Shown here piece by piece: positions 52,648-62,309 of a stretch of 64,000 bases of DNA. This DNA comes from Qipengyuania_B sp965214525 (GTDB lineage: Bacteria > Pseudomonadota > Alphaproteobacteria > Sphingomonadales > Sphingomonadaceae). Under the pieces are notes generated by a model, which did not search any database, was not told the origin of the DNA, and was given only the letters and a program-made list of their open reading frames with translations. The stretch's first letter is position 1; each line of letters begins with the position of its first letter. Location: NCBI GenBank assembly GCA_965214525.1, contig OZ243959.1, positions 2,480,001 through 2,544,000 of the forward strand, given 5' to 3'. Position numbers and translations under genes: made by a program.

Positions 52648-53499
52648 TCACTCGCGGCCGCGGAATTGGCGTAGATACTCGTTGTCCGGCCCCAATATCA
52701 CCGAGCTTTCCGAATCGCCGGTTTCGAACGTTCGCCGATAGCTTTCCATCGCCCGGATGAAATTGTAGAATTCCGGATCCTTTCCGAACGCCGCGGCATA
52801 GGTACGCGCAGCATTGGCATCCGCTTCGGCGCGGATGATCTGCGCATTCTTGCGACCTTGCGCACGGATTGTCTCGGCCTCTTCCTGCCGGTCCGCCTCC
52901 ATCCGCTGATACGCCGCCTCGAGTGGAGTGCCATCGGGCAGGTCGGCCCGCTTTATCCGTACGTCGATCACCTGCGCGCCGTATTGCCGGGCCTGCAAAT
53001 CGAGCGCTTCGCGAATGTTGCGCATGGCCGTGCCCCGCTCGGCCGTCAGCAACGCCGCGAACGGGCGCCGCCCGAGTTCCTGCCGCAGGACAGAGGTGAG
53101 GATTGGCGACAATTGCGAACCGACATTCTCTTCCGTGCCCGCCGTTTCCACCATCAGCACCGGGTCGATGATGCGATAGCGGGCGTAGGCATCGACCTGC
53201 AGCCGCTGCTGGTCGTTCGACAACACCTGTTGCCGGTCCATATCCAGATCGAGCACCCGCTTGTCGACATATTGCACCTGCTCCACGAACGGGATGCGCG
53301 CCACGATGCCGGCGCCGGTGCGACCGAAGGGCTGATCGGCGCGGAACATGTTGATGACCCTGTTGGGCTCGCCTGTCCTGACGACGACCGCCTGCTGCGT
53401 TTCGGGAACGACGACGAAGAACGAGAAGAACGCGATCAGCGCCAGCACGATGGCGACGATGACGCCCTTGTAGTTCTCCCATATCCGCTCGAGTGTCAT
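52648..53499 (-). CDS. hflC: HflC, SPFH-domain membrane protein
   Basis: This 283-residue protein has one N-terminal membrane helix (GVIVAIVLALIAFFSFFVVVPETQQAVV) and an SPFH/band-7 domain (RVINMFRADQPFGRTGAGIVARIPFVEQV and YARYRIIDPVLMVE). A C-terminal coiled coil follows (YQRMEADRQEEAETIRAQGRKNAQIIRAEAD). Together with HflK it forms a large cage around the FtsH protease and modulates it. It overlaps hflK by four bases. Confidence 0.93.
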   Translation of the reverse strand: MTLERIWENYKGVIVAIVLALIAFFSFFVVVPETQQAVVVRTGEPNRVINMFRADQPFGRTGAGIVARIPFVEQVQYVDKRVLDLDMDRQQVLSNDQQRLQVDAYARYRIIDPVLMVETAGTEENVGSQLSPILTSVLRQELGRRPFAALLTAERGTAMRNIREALDLQARQYGAQVIDVRIKRADLPDGTPLEAAYQRMEADRQEEAETIRAQGRKNAQIIRAEADANAARTYAAAFGKDPEFYNFIRAMESYRRTFETGDSESSVILGPDNEYLRQFRGRE

Positions 53500-54653
53500 C
53501 GCGCGGCCCCTGCTTGCGGTTGCGTGGGTTGCTGCTGCTCGGCCGATTGCTGCGATTGCGACCTGCGGCGCACTTCGGGTAGCGGCAGATAGGGCGTCAC
53601 CCCACCTTGCGTCTCGACGATGGTCTTGTCGGTCTTGGACAACACGCTTTCCATGGTTTCGTAATACAGCCGCCGGCGCGTCACTTCAGGTGCCAGCCGA
53701 TATTCCTCGTATATCTTGTCGAATGCGGCGGACTCACCCTCGGCCCGGGCAAGGATCTGCTGCGCATAGGCGCGTGCCCGGTTGATGTCGGTTTCCGCAT
53801 CCTGCTGGGCCGCGGAAACGTCCTTGAACGCCTCTACCACGCGCTCGGGCGGATCGGTCTTCTCGATCTCGATACCCTGGACCGCAATGCCAGACCGGTA
53901 CGCATCGAGCAGCGCCTGCATCCGCTGACGCACGTCCTGCTCGATATCGGCGCGCCCGGCACCCGATAGCACCCGGTCAAGTTCGTGCTCCGCGACGGAT
54001 GCCCGCATCGCCGCTTCCGCCACTTCTCGAACCGTCTCTTCCGGGTCGGCCAACTGGAACTTGAATTGCTTCAGATCCTTGATGTTCCACCGAGTTAGGT
54101 AGGAGAGGTCGACCAGGTTCTGATCGCCCGTCAGGATCAGCTTCTCGGCCCCGGTGCCGGGCACCCGCTCCGACCGGAAGGTGCTGACATCCATGATGTC
54201 CACCGATTGGAAAGGCCACGGGAGAGTAAAGTTCAGGCCCGGCTGCAAGGTATTGGAATATTTGCCGAACGTGGTGACGATACCCTGTTCCTTCGGCTCG
54301 ACCTGATGCACGCCGGTCATCACGATCCACAAACCCACGCCCGCCATCAAAGCCAGCGGGAGCCAGCTCTTGCCGCCGGGGCGTTCGGGCAGGCGGAAAT
54401 TGGGCCCGCCCGGGCCGGCCTTCCGCCGCGGCCCTTCCGGGCCTCGTTTGCGAAAGATGTCCTCGATGCTGGCGGACCGGCGGGGTGGCTGCGCCTTGCC
54501 AGTGGGCGGAAGCCAGGGGTTGCGCGGGCCGTTGCCGCCGTCACCGGAAGGGGTTGCAGGTTCATCGCCACCGCTGCCATCGCCATTGCCGTCGCCGCGC
54601 GGTTCAGGCCCGCGGCCCGACGGCTTGCCCCACGGGTTGTTCTTACCGGCCAT
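53496..54653 (-). CDS. hflK: HflK, SPFH-domain membrane protein
   Basis: This protein of about 385 residues starts MAGKNNPWGKPSGRGPEP. A long Gly/Pro-rich cytoplasmic tail is typical of HflK. The membrane helix is WLPLALMAGVGLWIVMTGVHQV. The SPFH domain shows GIVTTFGKYSNTLQPGLNFTLPWPFQSVDIMDV and DLSYLTRWNIKDLKQF. A coiled coil and a Gln/Pro-rich tail complete it. An ATG at 54695 is also in frame but adds atypical residues. First gene of the hflK-hflC-degP operon and divergent from mrp. Confidence 0.92.
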   Translation of the reverse strand: MAGKNNPWGKPSGRGPEPRGDGNGDGSGGDEPATPSGDGGNGPRNPWLPPTGKAQPPRRSASIEDIFRKRGPEGPRRKAGPGGPNFRLPERPGGKSWLPLALMAGVGLWIVMTGVHQVEPKEQGIVTTFGKYSNTLQPGLNFTLPWPFQSVDIMDVSTFRSERVPGTGAEKLILTGDQNLVDLSYLTRWNIKDLKQFKFQLADPEETVREVAEAAMRASVAEHELDRVLSGAGRADIEQDVRQRMQALLDAYRSGIAVQGIEIEKTDPPERVVEAFKDVSAAQQDAETDINRARAYAQQILARAEGESAAFDKIYEEYRLAPEVTRRRLYYETMESVLSKTDKTIVETQGGVTPYLPLPEVRRRSQSQQSAEQQQPTQPQAGAAR

Positions 54654-54771
54654 CGCCAGCCCGATCGTCCGTCCGATCCCGTCCAATATCCTCATATCTC
54701 CTTTATAGGAGCGAACCGGCTGGAAAAACAGGGGGTCCGGTTTTGGTTTTTGCTGCTAGGGGGAGCGGCGT

Positions 54772-55737
54772 ATGAGTGACCCGAAATTGACCGACGATCT
54801 GCCGCCGCCGATCGCTGCGCGCGTGCAGTCGGCCACGCTGGTCGACGGGAAGGCGATCATCGTGGCTGATGCCAGCGGGCTGGATGCCGACGCACGTCGG
54901 CAGCTCGAGGGCGCTATCGACGAGATCATCGCCGCCCGAGCCGACGTATCATCTGTCAGCATCGTGCTGAGCGCCGAGCGAGCCACCCGCCAGATTATAG
55001 CCATTGGGTCGGGCAAGGGGGGCGTCGGCAAGTCGACGCTGAGCGCAAATCTGGCCGTCGCGCTGGTCGCCGCGGGCCGCAAGGTGGGGCTGGTAGATGC
55101 CGATATCTACGGCCCCTCGCAACCGGTGCTGCTCGGCAATCAGGGCCGTCAGCCGGATACGAACGGCGACAAGCTGGTGCCGGTGCCCAGCCGATCGGGC
55201 GTGCCGATGCTGTCTATGGGGCACCTGATCGCGCCCGGCAAGGCGATTGCCTGGCGCGGACCGATGGCAGGCAAGGCGCTGGCGCAATTGTTCGAGGCGG
55301 ATTGGGGCGATGTCGAGACGCTGCTCGTAGATCTGCCGCCGGGCACCGGCGATGTGCAACTGACGCTGCTGCAGCGCTTCAGACCCGTTGGGGCAATCAT
55401 CGTGTCCACGCCGCAGGATCTGGCGTTGATCGATGCCGCCCGGGCCGGGCAATTGTTCGAGGCTGCGCACGTTCCGGTCATCGGCCTGGTCGAGAACATG
55501 GCCGGCTATGCCTGCCCGCATTGCGGCGAGGTCAGCGATCCGTTCGGCCGGGGGGGGATCGAGGCGGCGGCCGGGCGGATGGAACTGCCCTTCCTGGGGC
55601 GCATTCCCTTGACCATCGCTATCCGCGAGGCGAGCGACCGCGGGTTGCCCCCCGCCGGCCAAGACGGGTCGGACGGAGCAGCCTTCGCCGCTATCGCCCG
55701 CCAATTGGGCGAATGGCTGGATGCGCAGCCGGCATGA
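54772..55737 (+). CDS. mrp: Mrp/ApbC iron-sulfur cluster carrier ATPase
   Basis: This 321-residue P-loop NTPase transfers or assembles [4Fe-4S] clusters. It shows the deviant Walker A GSGKGGVGKST, DADIYGPSQP, a Walker B-like LLVDLPPGTGDVQLT, and the cluster-binding YACPHCGE. A short degenerate N-terminal domain replaces the usual MIP18 domain. It is followed with a four-base overlap by a molybdenum hydroxylase subunit, which needs Fe-S partners. Confidence 0.93.
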   Translation: MSDPKLTDDLPPPIAARVQSATLVDGKAIIVADASGLDADARRQLEGAIDEIIAARADVSSVSIVLSAERATRQIIAIGSGKGGVGKSTLSANLAVALVAAGRKVGLVDADIYGPSQPVLLGNQGRQPDTNGDKLVPVPSRSGVPMLSMGHLIAPGKAIAWRGPMAGKALAQLFEADWGDVETLLVDLPPGTGDVQLTLLQRFRPVGAIIVSTPQDLALIDAARAGQLFEAAHVPVIGLVENMAGYACPHCGEVSDPFGRGGIEAAAGRMELPFLGRIPLTIAIREASDRGLPPAGQDGSDGAAFAAIARQLGEWLDAQPA

Positions 55738-58214
55738 ACGATATCCGCTTCGTACGCCAGCGTGCGCGCGAACCTGCCACGGCTACGGCATCGCGAGACC
55801 GTTCCCGGGATCGTCTGCCCCTTTCGCGACGCAAACTCCTGACTGGTGCGGCGGCAGGGGGCGGGCTGCTCGTCGCCTGGCTGGTATGGCCGCGCAGCTA
55901 CCCCTCAACCCTGTCGCCGGGTCGCAGCGACCATGCCTACGGCGCGTGGCTGACCATCGCGAATGACGGGGTCGTGACGGTGGCCGTTCCTCAACTGGAG
56001 ATGGGGCAGGGGGTCACGACCGTTCTGCCGCAGATCGTCGCCGTGGAACTCGGCGCGGATTGGCGGCAGATCGCGGTACAGCCCGTCCCGCCAAGCGGCG
56101 CATATCCAAACCTGCCGCTGGCGGCGCACTGGGCGCCGTTGTGGATGCCGGCCGTGTCCCGATGGGCCGATTGGTCGGACGATTGGCTGGCCGGCCGGTT
56201 CGCGCGTTCCGAGGCATTCACCGCGACCGCCTCGGGAACGACGTTGGCGGCTTACGAGATGGCTTGCCGTGAGGCGGGTGCCTCGGCCCGCGGCATGCTG
56301 GTGGAAGCGGCGGCCGCACGGTGGAACGTTGCCCCCGAGGCGTGCGAAGTCGAGAACGGTCTTATCATCAGCGGCGCGAACAAGGCACGTTTCGGCGAGT
56401 TGGCGCAGGAAGCGTCGGAATTGGTCGCTCCCGACCCCCCTCCGCTCTACTCGGCTGCGCCGCGCGACAGTGCGGGGTTCGTCCCGGGGGCGGAAAGCAT
56501 TGCGTTCCCGCGGCTGGATCTGCCGGCAAAAGTGGATGGCTCGCTGCAATTTGCCGGCGATGTCCGCCTGCCCGAAATGGTCTACGCCTCCATCCGGCAT
56601 GGTCCTGTCGGGCAGGCCGAACTGGCCGCGTTCGACGCTGCTGGTGCCCGCGGACTGCCCGGGCTGGTCGGGATCGTCAAAGGGCAAAGCTGGTTGGCCG
56701 CCATCGCCAGCGACTGGTGGACGGCGGAACGCGCATTGACCCGGATGCGTCCGCAATTCCGTGCGAACGACCAGTTCGATACCGACGCGATGCTGCTGCT
56801 TCTGGAGCGCGAACTGGCTGCAGGCGAAGCGACCCTGGTCGCAGGCAATCCGGACGGGCCGCCCGCACCCGATGCCTATTCCGCGACCTACCGCATCTAT
56901 CCGGCCGTGCATGCCACCATCGAACAAGCGAGCGCAACGGCGCATTACACAGGCGATCGGCTGGAATTGTGGGCCGCCGCGCAGGCGCCGGAGCAGGCCC
57001 GTCTGGCAGCGGCGAAAGCTGTCGGTCTGGATGCCGCCGACGTCGTTTTGTATCCTGTGGCAGCCGGGGGGAGCTTCGATGCCCGGCTCGATCATACGCA
57101 CGCGATCGAGGTCGCCCATATCGCCAAGGCCGTTGGCCGTCCGGTGCAATTGACCTGGCCGCGGCGGCAGGAGTTTCTTCGGGTGCCGCCGCGAACACCT
57201 GCCGTGGCTCGCCTGACCGCGCAGACGAATCTGGCTGGCACCCGCATCGATACGCTGTGGTCGCGCATCGCCATGCCGCCGACATCGCGCGAATTCGGTC
57301 ATCGCCTGTTCGACAACTACACCGCCGCCTCCGCGATCGATGCGGCGCGAGGCAAGGCCGACCCGCTTGCGCTGGAAGGGTTCGCCCCGCCCTACGCGAT
57401 GTCGCGGTTCGGCGTGGAACACGTGCCTGTCAGCATTCCTCTGCCGACCGGTCCGATGCGCGGCAACGCCGCTGCGCTTGGAGCGTTCTGTCTCGAGTGC
57501 TTCGTCGATGAACTGGCGGAGCACGCGGGCGTTGAGCCGCTGTCGTATCGTATCGCCATGCTTGGTGATGATCCGCGGATGGTCGCCTGCCTCCAGCGGG
57601 TCGGCGCGTTGAGCGGATGGGACGGCGCGCAAAGATCGAGCGGACAAGGATTGGCCTGCGTCAGGATGCAGTTGCGAACCGATGACGGCATTGCGGAGGG
57701 GCGCATCGCCTGCGTCACGCGGGCGAGTGCCGGCGAAGGCGGGGTGCGCGTGTCGCGGATAGATGCAGCGGTCGATATCGGCCGGATCGTCAATCTTGAC
57801 ATTGCACGCCAGCAAATCGAGGGGGCTCTCATTTTCGGCATGTCGCTCGCGGTTGGCAGCAGCGTGCGATATCGCGACGGCGTACCGGTATCAGACCGGC
57901 TTGCAACGCTCAATCTTCCGACCCTGGCGACCAGCCCGGAAGTAGAGGTGGTGTTCCTGCCCTCGGACGAACTGCCCTTCGACCCGGGAGAATTAGGAAC
58001 GGCGGTCGCTCCGCCCGCAATCGCGAATGCGATGTTCGCTGCGACGGGCAAGCGTTTGCGCACGCTGCCGTTGACCCGTTCATTACCGCGCAGCGATCTC
58101 CGGCCGGCCGAACCCAAGCCGGAGCCATCCCAGACCGCTTCCCCCGATGCGGATCCCATTCCCGATGGTGGGGAAGAGCCAGGCTTCGCGACAGAGGATG
58201 AAACGATCGCATGA
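55734..58214 (+). CDS. Xanthine dehydrogenase-family molybdopterin-binding subunit (isoquinoline oxidoreductase beta type)
   Basis: This 826-residue protein carries a twin-arginine-like N-terminus, LSRRKLLTGAAAGGGLLVAWLVW (about 32-54), so it is probably exported by Tat in folded form. Family segments are TIANDGVVTVAVPQLEMGQGVTTVLPQI, the PAKVDGSLQFAGDVRLP block and VHATIEQASATAHYTGDRLELWAAAQAPEQ. The catalytic Glu lies in FDPGELGTAVAPPAIANAM. A Pro/Glu-rich tail ends the chain. No [2Fe-2S] small subunit or cytochrome partner lies nearby. The substrate is unknown. It overlaps mrp and hemH by four bases each. Confidence 0.88.
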   Translation: MNDIRFVRQRAREPATATASRDRSRDRLPLSRRKLLTGAAAGGGLLVAWLVWPRSYPSTLSPGRSDHAYGAWLTIANDGVVTVAVPQLEMGQGVTTVLPQIVAVELGADWRQIAVQPVPPSGAYPNLPLAAHWAPLWMPAVSRWADWSDDWLAGRFARSEAFTATASGTTLAAYEMACREAGASARGMLVEAAAARWNVAPEACEVENGLIISGANKARFGELAQEASELVAPDPPPLYSAAPRDSAGFVPGAESIAFPRLDLPAKVDGSLQFAGDVRLPEMVYASIRHGPVGQAELAAFDAAGARGLPGLVGIVKGQSWLAAIASDWWTAERALTRMRPQFRANDQFDTDAMLLLLERELAAGEATLVAGNPDGPPAPDAYSATYRIYPAVHATIEQASATAHYTGDRLELWAAAQAPEQARLAAAKAVGLDAADVVLYPVAAGGSFDARLDHTHAIEVAHIAKAVGRPVQLTWPRRQEFLRVPPRTPAVARLTAQTNLAGTRIDTLWSRIAMPPTSREFGHRLFDNYTAASAIDAARGKADPLALEGFAPPYAMSRFGVEHVPVSIPLPTGPMRGNAAALGAFCLECFVDELAEHAGVEPLSYRIAMLGDDPRMVACLQRVGALSGWDGAQRSSGQGLACVRMQLRTDDGIAEGRIACVTRASAGEGGVRVSRIDAAVDIGRIVNLDIARQQIEGALIFGMSLAVGSSVRYRDGVPVSDRLATLNLPTLATSPEVEVVFLPSDELPFDPGELGTAVAPPAIANAMFAATGKRLRTLPLTRSLPRSDLRPAEPKPEPSQTASPDADPIPDGGEEPGFATEDETIA

Positions 58215-59233
58215 CGTGGCAGGATCAAGCTCTTCCCGTCGATCACCCGGCGGTGCGATCCGGAAGGGTCGGCGTGCTCCTGGTCAATCTGGGCACGCCC
58301 TCGGCAGCCAGTCCGAAGGCGGTGAAGACCTACCTTGCGGAGTTCCTGTCCGATCCAAGGGTGATCGAGATACCCCGGATCGCATGGCAACCGATCCTGC
58401 GCGGCGTCATCCTGAATGTCCGGCCCAAGAAGTCCGCCCGGGCCTATGCCAAGGTCTGCACCGAGCGCGGCTCGCCATTGGCAACGATTACGCAGGATCA
58501 AGCGGCGGGTTTGCAGGCCCGCCTGGGCGCAGGCGTGCTGGTCGAATACGCGATGCGCTATGGCAAGCCGGCAATCGCCGAGCGGCTGGTGGAAATGCAC
58601 TCGGCCGGGTGCGAGCGGATATTGCTTGCGCCGCTCTATCCCCAATATTGCGCAGCCACCACCGCCAGCGTTGTGGACAAGGCCGGGGAAAAGCTGCGTA
58701 CGATGCGCTGGCAGCCCACGCTGCGCATTCTGCCTCCCTATCACGACGATCCGCTGCATATCGATGCTCTGGCACGCGATCTGGGGGCGCAGCTGAATGC
58801 GCTGTCGTTTGAACCCGAAGTACTGTTGCTCAGCTTCCACGGAATGCCGGAGCGCACGCTGCATCTGGGCGATCCGTATCACTGTCACTGCCAGAAGACC
58901 GCGCGCCTGTTGGCGGCGCGGCTGCACCGCGACGGTTTGCGGATCGAGACGACGTTCCAGTCCCGCTTCGGCCCGGCCAAGTGGCTGACCCCGGCGACCG
59001 ATACCACCCTCAAGGCGGAAGCGGCGAATGGCACGAGGCGCCTTGCCGTTGCCGCGCCGGGCTTCGCTGCTGATTGCGTCGAGACGCTGGAGGAGCTGGC
59101 GATCGCGGGCCGCGAACAATTCGTCGAAGCGGGCGGGCAGGAATACGCCGTGCTCTCATGCCTGAATGCGGGCGAACCGGGGATGGACATGCTGGAGGGG
59201 ATGGTCCGGCGCGAACTAGCGGGATGGGTTTAA
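58211..59233 (+). CDS. hemH: Ferrochelatase
   Basis: This 340-residue enzyme inserts ferrous iron into protoporphyrin IX. Diagnostic pieces are VGVLLVNLGTP, LLAPLYPQYCAATTAS, the His in LLSFHGMPERTLHLGDPYHCHC, QSRFGPAKWLTPAT and the Glu in PGFAADCVETLEE. Multiple Cys in HCHCQK resemble ligands of the variants with an iron-sulfur cluster, but this is not certain. It starts within the end of the molybdenum hydroxylase gene, and a cytochrome P450 gene follows. Confidence 0.95.
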   Translation: MTWQDQALPVDHPAVRSGRVGVLLVNLGTPSAASPKAVKTYLAEFLSDPRVIEIPRIAWQPILRGVILNVRPKKSARAYAKVCTERGSPLATITQDQAAGLQARLGAGVLVEYAMRYGKPAIAERLVEMHSAGCERILLAPLYPQYCAATTASVVDKAGEKLRTMRWQPTLRILPPYHDDPLHIDALARDLGAQLNALSFEPEVLLLSFHGMPERTLHLGDPYHCHCQKTARLLAARLHRDGLRIETTFQSRFGPAKWLTPATDTTLKAEAANGTRRLAVAAPGFAADCVETLEELAIAGREQFVEAGGQEYAVLSCLNAGEPGMDMLEGMVRRELAGWV

Positions 59234-59298
59234 GCCTTGCTTAGCCTGTGGATAGGCAGGTAGCACATCGCAACCAATCCCTTAACTCAGGAACACCG

Positions 59299-60684
59299 AT
59301 GACGACCCTTGCCGCATCCAGTGACAGCGAGTTTCGCCCGACCGACTGGCGCATTTCGCTGCCGGAAGATGCTCTTTCCCACATACCGGGCGAGGGCGGG
59401 TGGCCAATTGTCGGCCATACGTTCAACCAGTTGCGCGATCCCCATGCGTTCTCCCGCCGAATGTTCGAAACCTATGGCCCCGTCTACAAGGTCAGGACGA
59501 TGGGCGCATGGCACGTCGCGCTGATCGGTGCGGAAGCCAACGAGCTGATGCTGTTCGACCGGGACAAGCTGTTCTCGTCCGATCAGGGCTGGAACCCGGT
59601 GCTGCACCGGCTTTTCCCGCGTGGCCTCATGCTGCTGGATTTCGACAAGCACCGCGCCGACCGCAAGGCGCTCTCCATCGCCTTCAAGCCGGAACCCATG
59701 CGCCATTACGCAAAGGCGCTGAACCGTGGCATCGCCGAGCGGGTGGACGAGTGGGGCGCGGGCGCCATGCGCTTCTATCCGGCGATCAAGCAGCTGACGC
59801 TGGACCTTGCCGCCGACAGCTTCATCGGCCTGCCGTTCGGCGCGGAGGCGGACCGGATCAACACCGCCTTTGTGGACATGGTGCAGGCTTCCATCGCGCC
59901 GATCCGCCGGCCGCTGCCCTTCACGCAGATGAAGCGCGGCGTCGATGGCCGGGCCTTCCTGGTCGAGTATTTCACTGCCGAAGCGCGCAAGCGGCGCGAG
60001 CAGGGCGGCGGGCAGGACATGTTCAGCCAGTTCGCCATCGCGACGGATGAGGACGGCGAGCTGCTGCCGATCGACGAAGTGGTCGATCACATGAACTTCC
60101 TGATGATGGCGGCCCACGATACGATCACGTCGAGCGCGACGTCGCTCGTCTATTTGCTGGCCAAGAATCCCGAATGGCAGGCGAAGGTGCGCGACGAATT
60201 GCTGGGCGTCGTCGGCTCGCCGGGCGCGGACCTTGCTTACGAAGACATGGGCAAGCCGGAATTGACCGAGATGGCGTTCAAGGAGGCGTTGCGGCTGATC
60301 CCGCCCGTGCCCTCGATCCCAAGACGCGCTCTGCGCGCCTTTCAGCATGCGGGCTACACCATTCCGGCGGGCGCGCGGGTCGGCATCAATCCGCATCTGG
60401 TACATCACATGGAGGAGCACTGGCCCGACCCGGACCGGTTCGATCCGATGCGGTTCACGCCGGAAAAGGTGAAGGCGCGCCACAAATACGCCTGGGTGCC
60501 GTTCGGCGGCGGCGCGCATATGTGCCTGGGCCTGCACTTCGCCTATATGCAGACGAAGATCCTGATGGTGCATCTGCTTACCCGTTACCGGGTGGAGGTG
60601 GAGGAGGGCTACGACCCTGCGTGGCAGGCCTGGCCCATTCCTCAGCCCAAGGACGGGTTGCGGGTGACGCTCAAACCTCTCTGA
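59299..60684 (+). CDS. Cytochrome P450
   Basis: This 461-residue soluble P450 has an I-helix oxygen-binding stretch MAAHDTITSSATS, a K-helix ExxR in FKEALRLIPPVPSIPRRA, a PERF-like DPDRFDPMRFTPE, and the heme loop FGGGAHMCLGLHFA with the axial Cys. The ATG at 59299 follows AGGAAC; an earlier frame opening at 59248 is less likely. The substrate is unknown. Nearby hemH supplies its cofactor, but a functional link is speculative. The pattern resembles CYP51/CYP120-like sterol or retinoid-type P450s, at low certainty. Confidence 0.9.
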   Translation: MTTLAASSDSEFRPTDWRISLPEDALSHIPGEGGWPIVGHTFNQLRDPHAFSRRMFETYGPVYKVRTMGAWHVALIGAEANELMLFDRDKLFSSDQGWNPVLHRLFPRGLMLLDFDKHRADRKALSIAFKPEPMRHYAKALNRGIAERVDEWGAGAMRFYPAIKQLTLDLAADSFIGLPFGAEADRINTAFVDMVQASIAPIRRPLPFTQMKRGVDGRAFLVEYFTAEARKRREQGGGQDMFSQFAIATDEDGELLPIDEVVDHMNFLMMAAHDTITSSATSLVYLLAKNPEWQAKVRDELLGVVGSPGADLAYEDMGKPELTEMAFKEALRLIPPVPSIPRRALRAFQHAGYTIPAGARVGINPHLVHHMEEHWPDPDRFDPMRFTPEKVKARHKYAWVPFGGGAHMCLGLHFAYMQTKILMVHLLTRYRVEVEEGYDPAWQAWPIPQPKDGLRVTLKPL

Positions 60685-60792
60685 TTAGCACCCCGGTCAC
60701 GCAGCACCGCAAGGCCGACCGGCCGCCCGAGCTCATGCGAGGAAGCCTGGCGGCCTGGATAGGCCGCGCCCGGCGTTTGAATGCCAGACAAT

Positions 60793-60966
60793 CTAACTAA
60801 AATCTATCGCGATCCCGTTCTTCACCCAGTCGCCATAACGGGTGGGGCTGAGTTCGCGCGGCTCTTCTTTCAAGGGATCGACCGCCTTGGGTTCGGGCGG
60901 CGGATTGTTGGTCCAATGCGCGGGCTTCTCGAACCCGTCCGGGCGTTTGTTGTTGCGCTGGGTCAT
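60793..60966 (-). CDS. DUF1674 protein, SdhAF4-like succinate dehydrogenase assembly factor
   Basis: This 57-residue protein starts at 60966 with MTQRNNKRPDGFEKPAHWT and ends in PTRYGDWVKNGIAIDFS, the signature of DUF1674/SdhAF4 (Sdh8), which assists flavinylated SdhA. The frame stays open upstream to 61044, but the extra residues do not fit the family and overlap rsmB. It is divergent from rsmB across 56 bases. Confidence 0.9.
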   Translation of the reverse strand: MTQRNNKRPDGFEKPAHWTNNPPPEPKAVDPLKEEPRELSPTRYGDWVKNGIAIDFS

Positions 60967-61022
60967 GCACGGGAAATGAGCATGGTGGCGGGAAGTTTCA
61001 ATCACGGCTAGGCGAAGCGGCA

Positions 61023-62258
61023 ATGGCGCAACCCCCCGGAACATTGGCGAGACGCGCGGCGCTGCAAATGCTGGACGCGGTGCTGCGCCGGGGCGAGACG
61101 CTGGATCAGGCCGCGCCCGCCGCCACGCGCGCGTTGCACAGTTTTCCCGACAAGGCGCTGGCCCGCGCCATCGCCAGCGAGACCCTGCGCTGGCTTACCG
61201 ATCTCGACGCGCTGATCGACCGCGCCACGAAACAGAAGCTGCCGGAGGATGCCAAGGCGCGGACCGTGCTGCGCCTGATGCTGGCGCAAGCCCTGCGGCT
61301 CGACACGCCGCCCCATGCGGTGATCGCGACCGGCCTGCCGCTGCTGTCCGGCGGGCCGCGCAGGCTGGCGCATGGGGTGTTCGGAGCCTTGGTTCGCGCG
61401 GGCGTGACGCTCCCGGATGCACCGACCTTGCCGGAGCCGGTGCGGGAGCGGTGGGGCGAGCGGGCGGACGCTATCTCGCAAGGATTGGCCGAGCCGCCGC
61501 CGCTCGACCTTACCTTACGTGATCCGTCGCAAACGCGGCATTGGGCGACGGAGCTTTCCGCCGACAGTCTCGCGCCCGGTCATCTGCGCCTGCCGCGCGG
61601 AGAGGCGGTGGAGCGCCTGCCGGGATACAGGGAAGGCACATGGTGGGTGCAGGATCTGGCCGCATCGATCCCCGCGCGCCTGCTGGGGCCGGGCGAGGGG
61701 CGGCATGTGCTCGACCTGGCCGCCGCGCCCGGCGGCAAGACGCTGCAACTGGCGGCGGCCGGGTGGAACGTCACCTCGCTGGATGTCAGCAAGCGGCGGC
61801 TGGATGTGCTGCGCGAAAATCTGAAGCGGACCGGCTTGAAAGCTGGTATAGTGCGCGCCGATGCCTTGGCATGGGAGCCCAAGCATCGGTTCGATGCCGT
61901 GTTGCTGGATGCGCCCTGCACCGCGACCGGCACGGCGCGGCGGCATCCGGACGTGCTGCACCGGATCGGCCCGCGCCAGATCGCGGAAGCGGCGGAGTTG
62001 CAGGGGCGATTGCTGGAACGCGCTTGCGGTTGGTTGAAGCCCGGAGGCACGCTGGTCTATGCCGTCTGCTCGCTGGAGCGCGAGGAGGGCGAGGCGCAGG
62101 CCGAACGCGTCGCGCTAACCCCGGGCCCGATCCGCGCCGAAGAACTGCCCGCAGGGTCGCAGCCGACGCCGGAAGGCTGGCTCAGGACCGATCCAGGGAT
62201 GCTGCCGGAGCATGACGGATTGGACGGGTTTTTTGTGGGGCGTTGGCGGAAGAATTAA
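61023..62258 (+). CDS. rsmB: 16S rRNA (cytosine-C5) methyltransferase, RsmB/NOL1-NOP2 family
   Basis: This 411-residue protein has an N-terminal NusB-like helical domain (ARRAALQMLDAVLRRGETLD, ALARAIASETLRWL). The SAM-binding domain contains VLDLAAAPGGKTLQLAAAG, the two key Cys in LLDAPCTATGTARRHPD and VYAVCSLEREEGE, and a C-terminal WLRTDPGMLPEHDGLDGFFVGRW. It should methylate C967 of 16S rRNA. Confidence 0.92.
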   Translation: MAQPPGTLARRAALQMLDAVLRRGETLDQAAPAATRALHSFPDKALARAIASETLRWLTDLDALIDRATKQKLPEDAKARTVLRLMLAQALRLDTPPHAVIATGLPLLSGGPRRLAHGVFGALVRAGVTLPDAPTLPEPVRERWGERADAISQGLAEPPPLDLTLRDPSQTRHWATELSADSLAPGHLRLPRGEAVERLPGYREGTWWVQDLAASIPARLLGPGEGRHVLDLAAAPGGKTLQLAAAGWNVTSLDVSKRRLDVLRENLKRTGLKAGIVRADALAWEPKHRFDAVLLDAPCTATGTARRHPDVLHRIGPRQIAEAAELQGRLLERACGWLKPGGTLVYAVCSLEREEGEAQAERVALTPGPIRAEELPAGSQPTPEGWLRTDPGMLPEHDGLDGFFVGRWRKN

Positions 62259-62309
62259 GGCTGGTATGGGCGGGTGGCACGTTGTCCATTTTTGTCTTAG
62301 TCGTATCGT

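Noticed and set aside
55905..57815. 636-codon minus-strand frame opposite the molybdenum hydroxylase gene
   Set aside because: Product is His/Arg/Gly-rich without recognisable domains, as expected from the complementary strand of GC-rich coding DNA.
57392..59119. 575-codon minus-strand frame across the hydroxylase/hemH junction
   Set aside because: Opposite two well-supported genes and spans their boundary; no motif.
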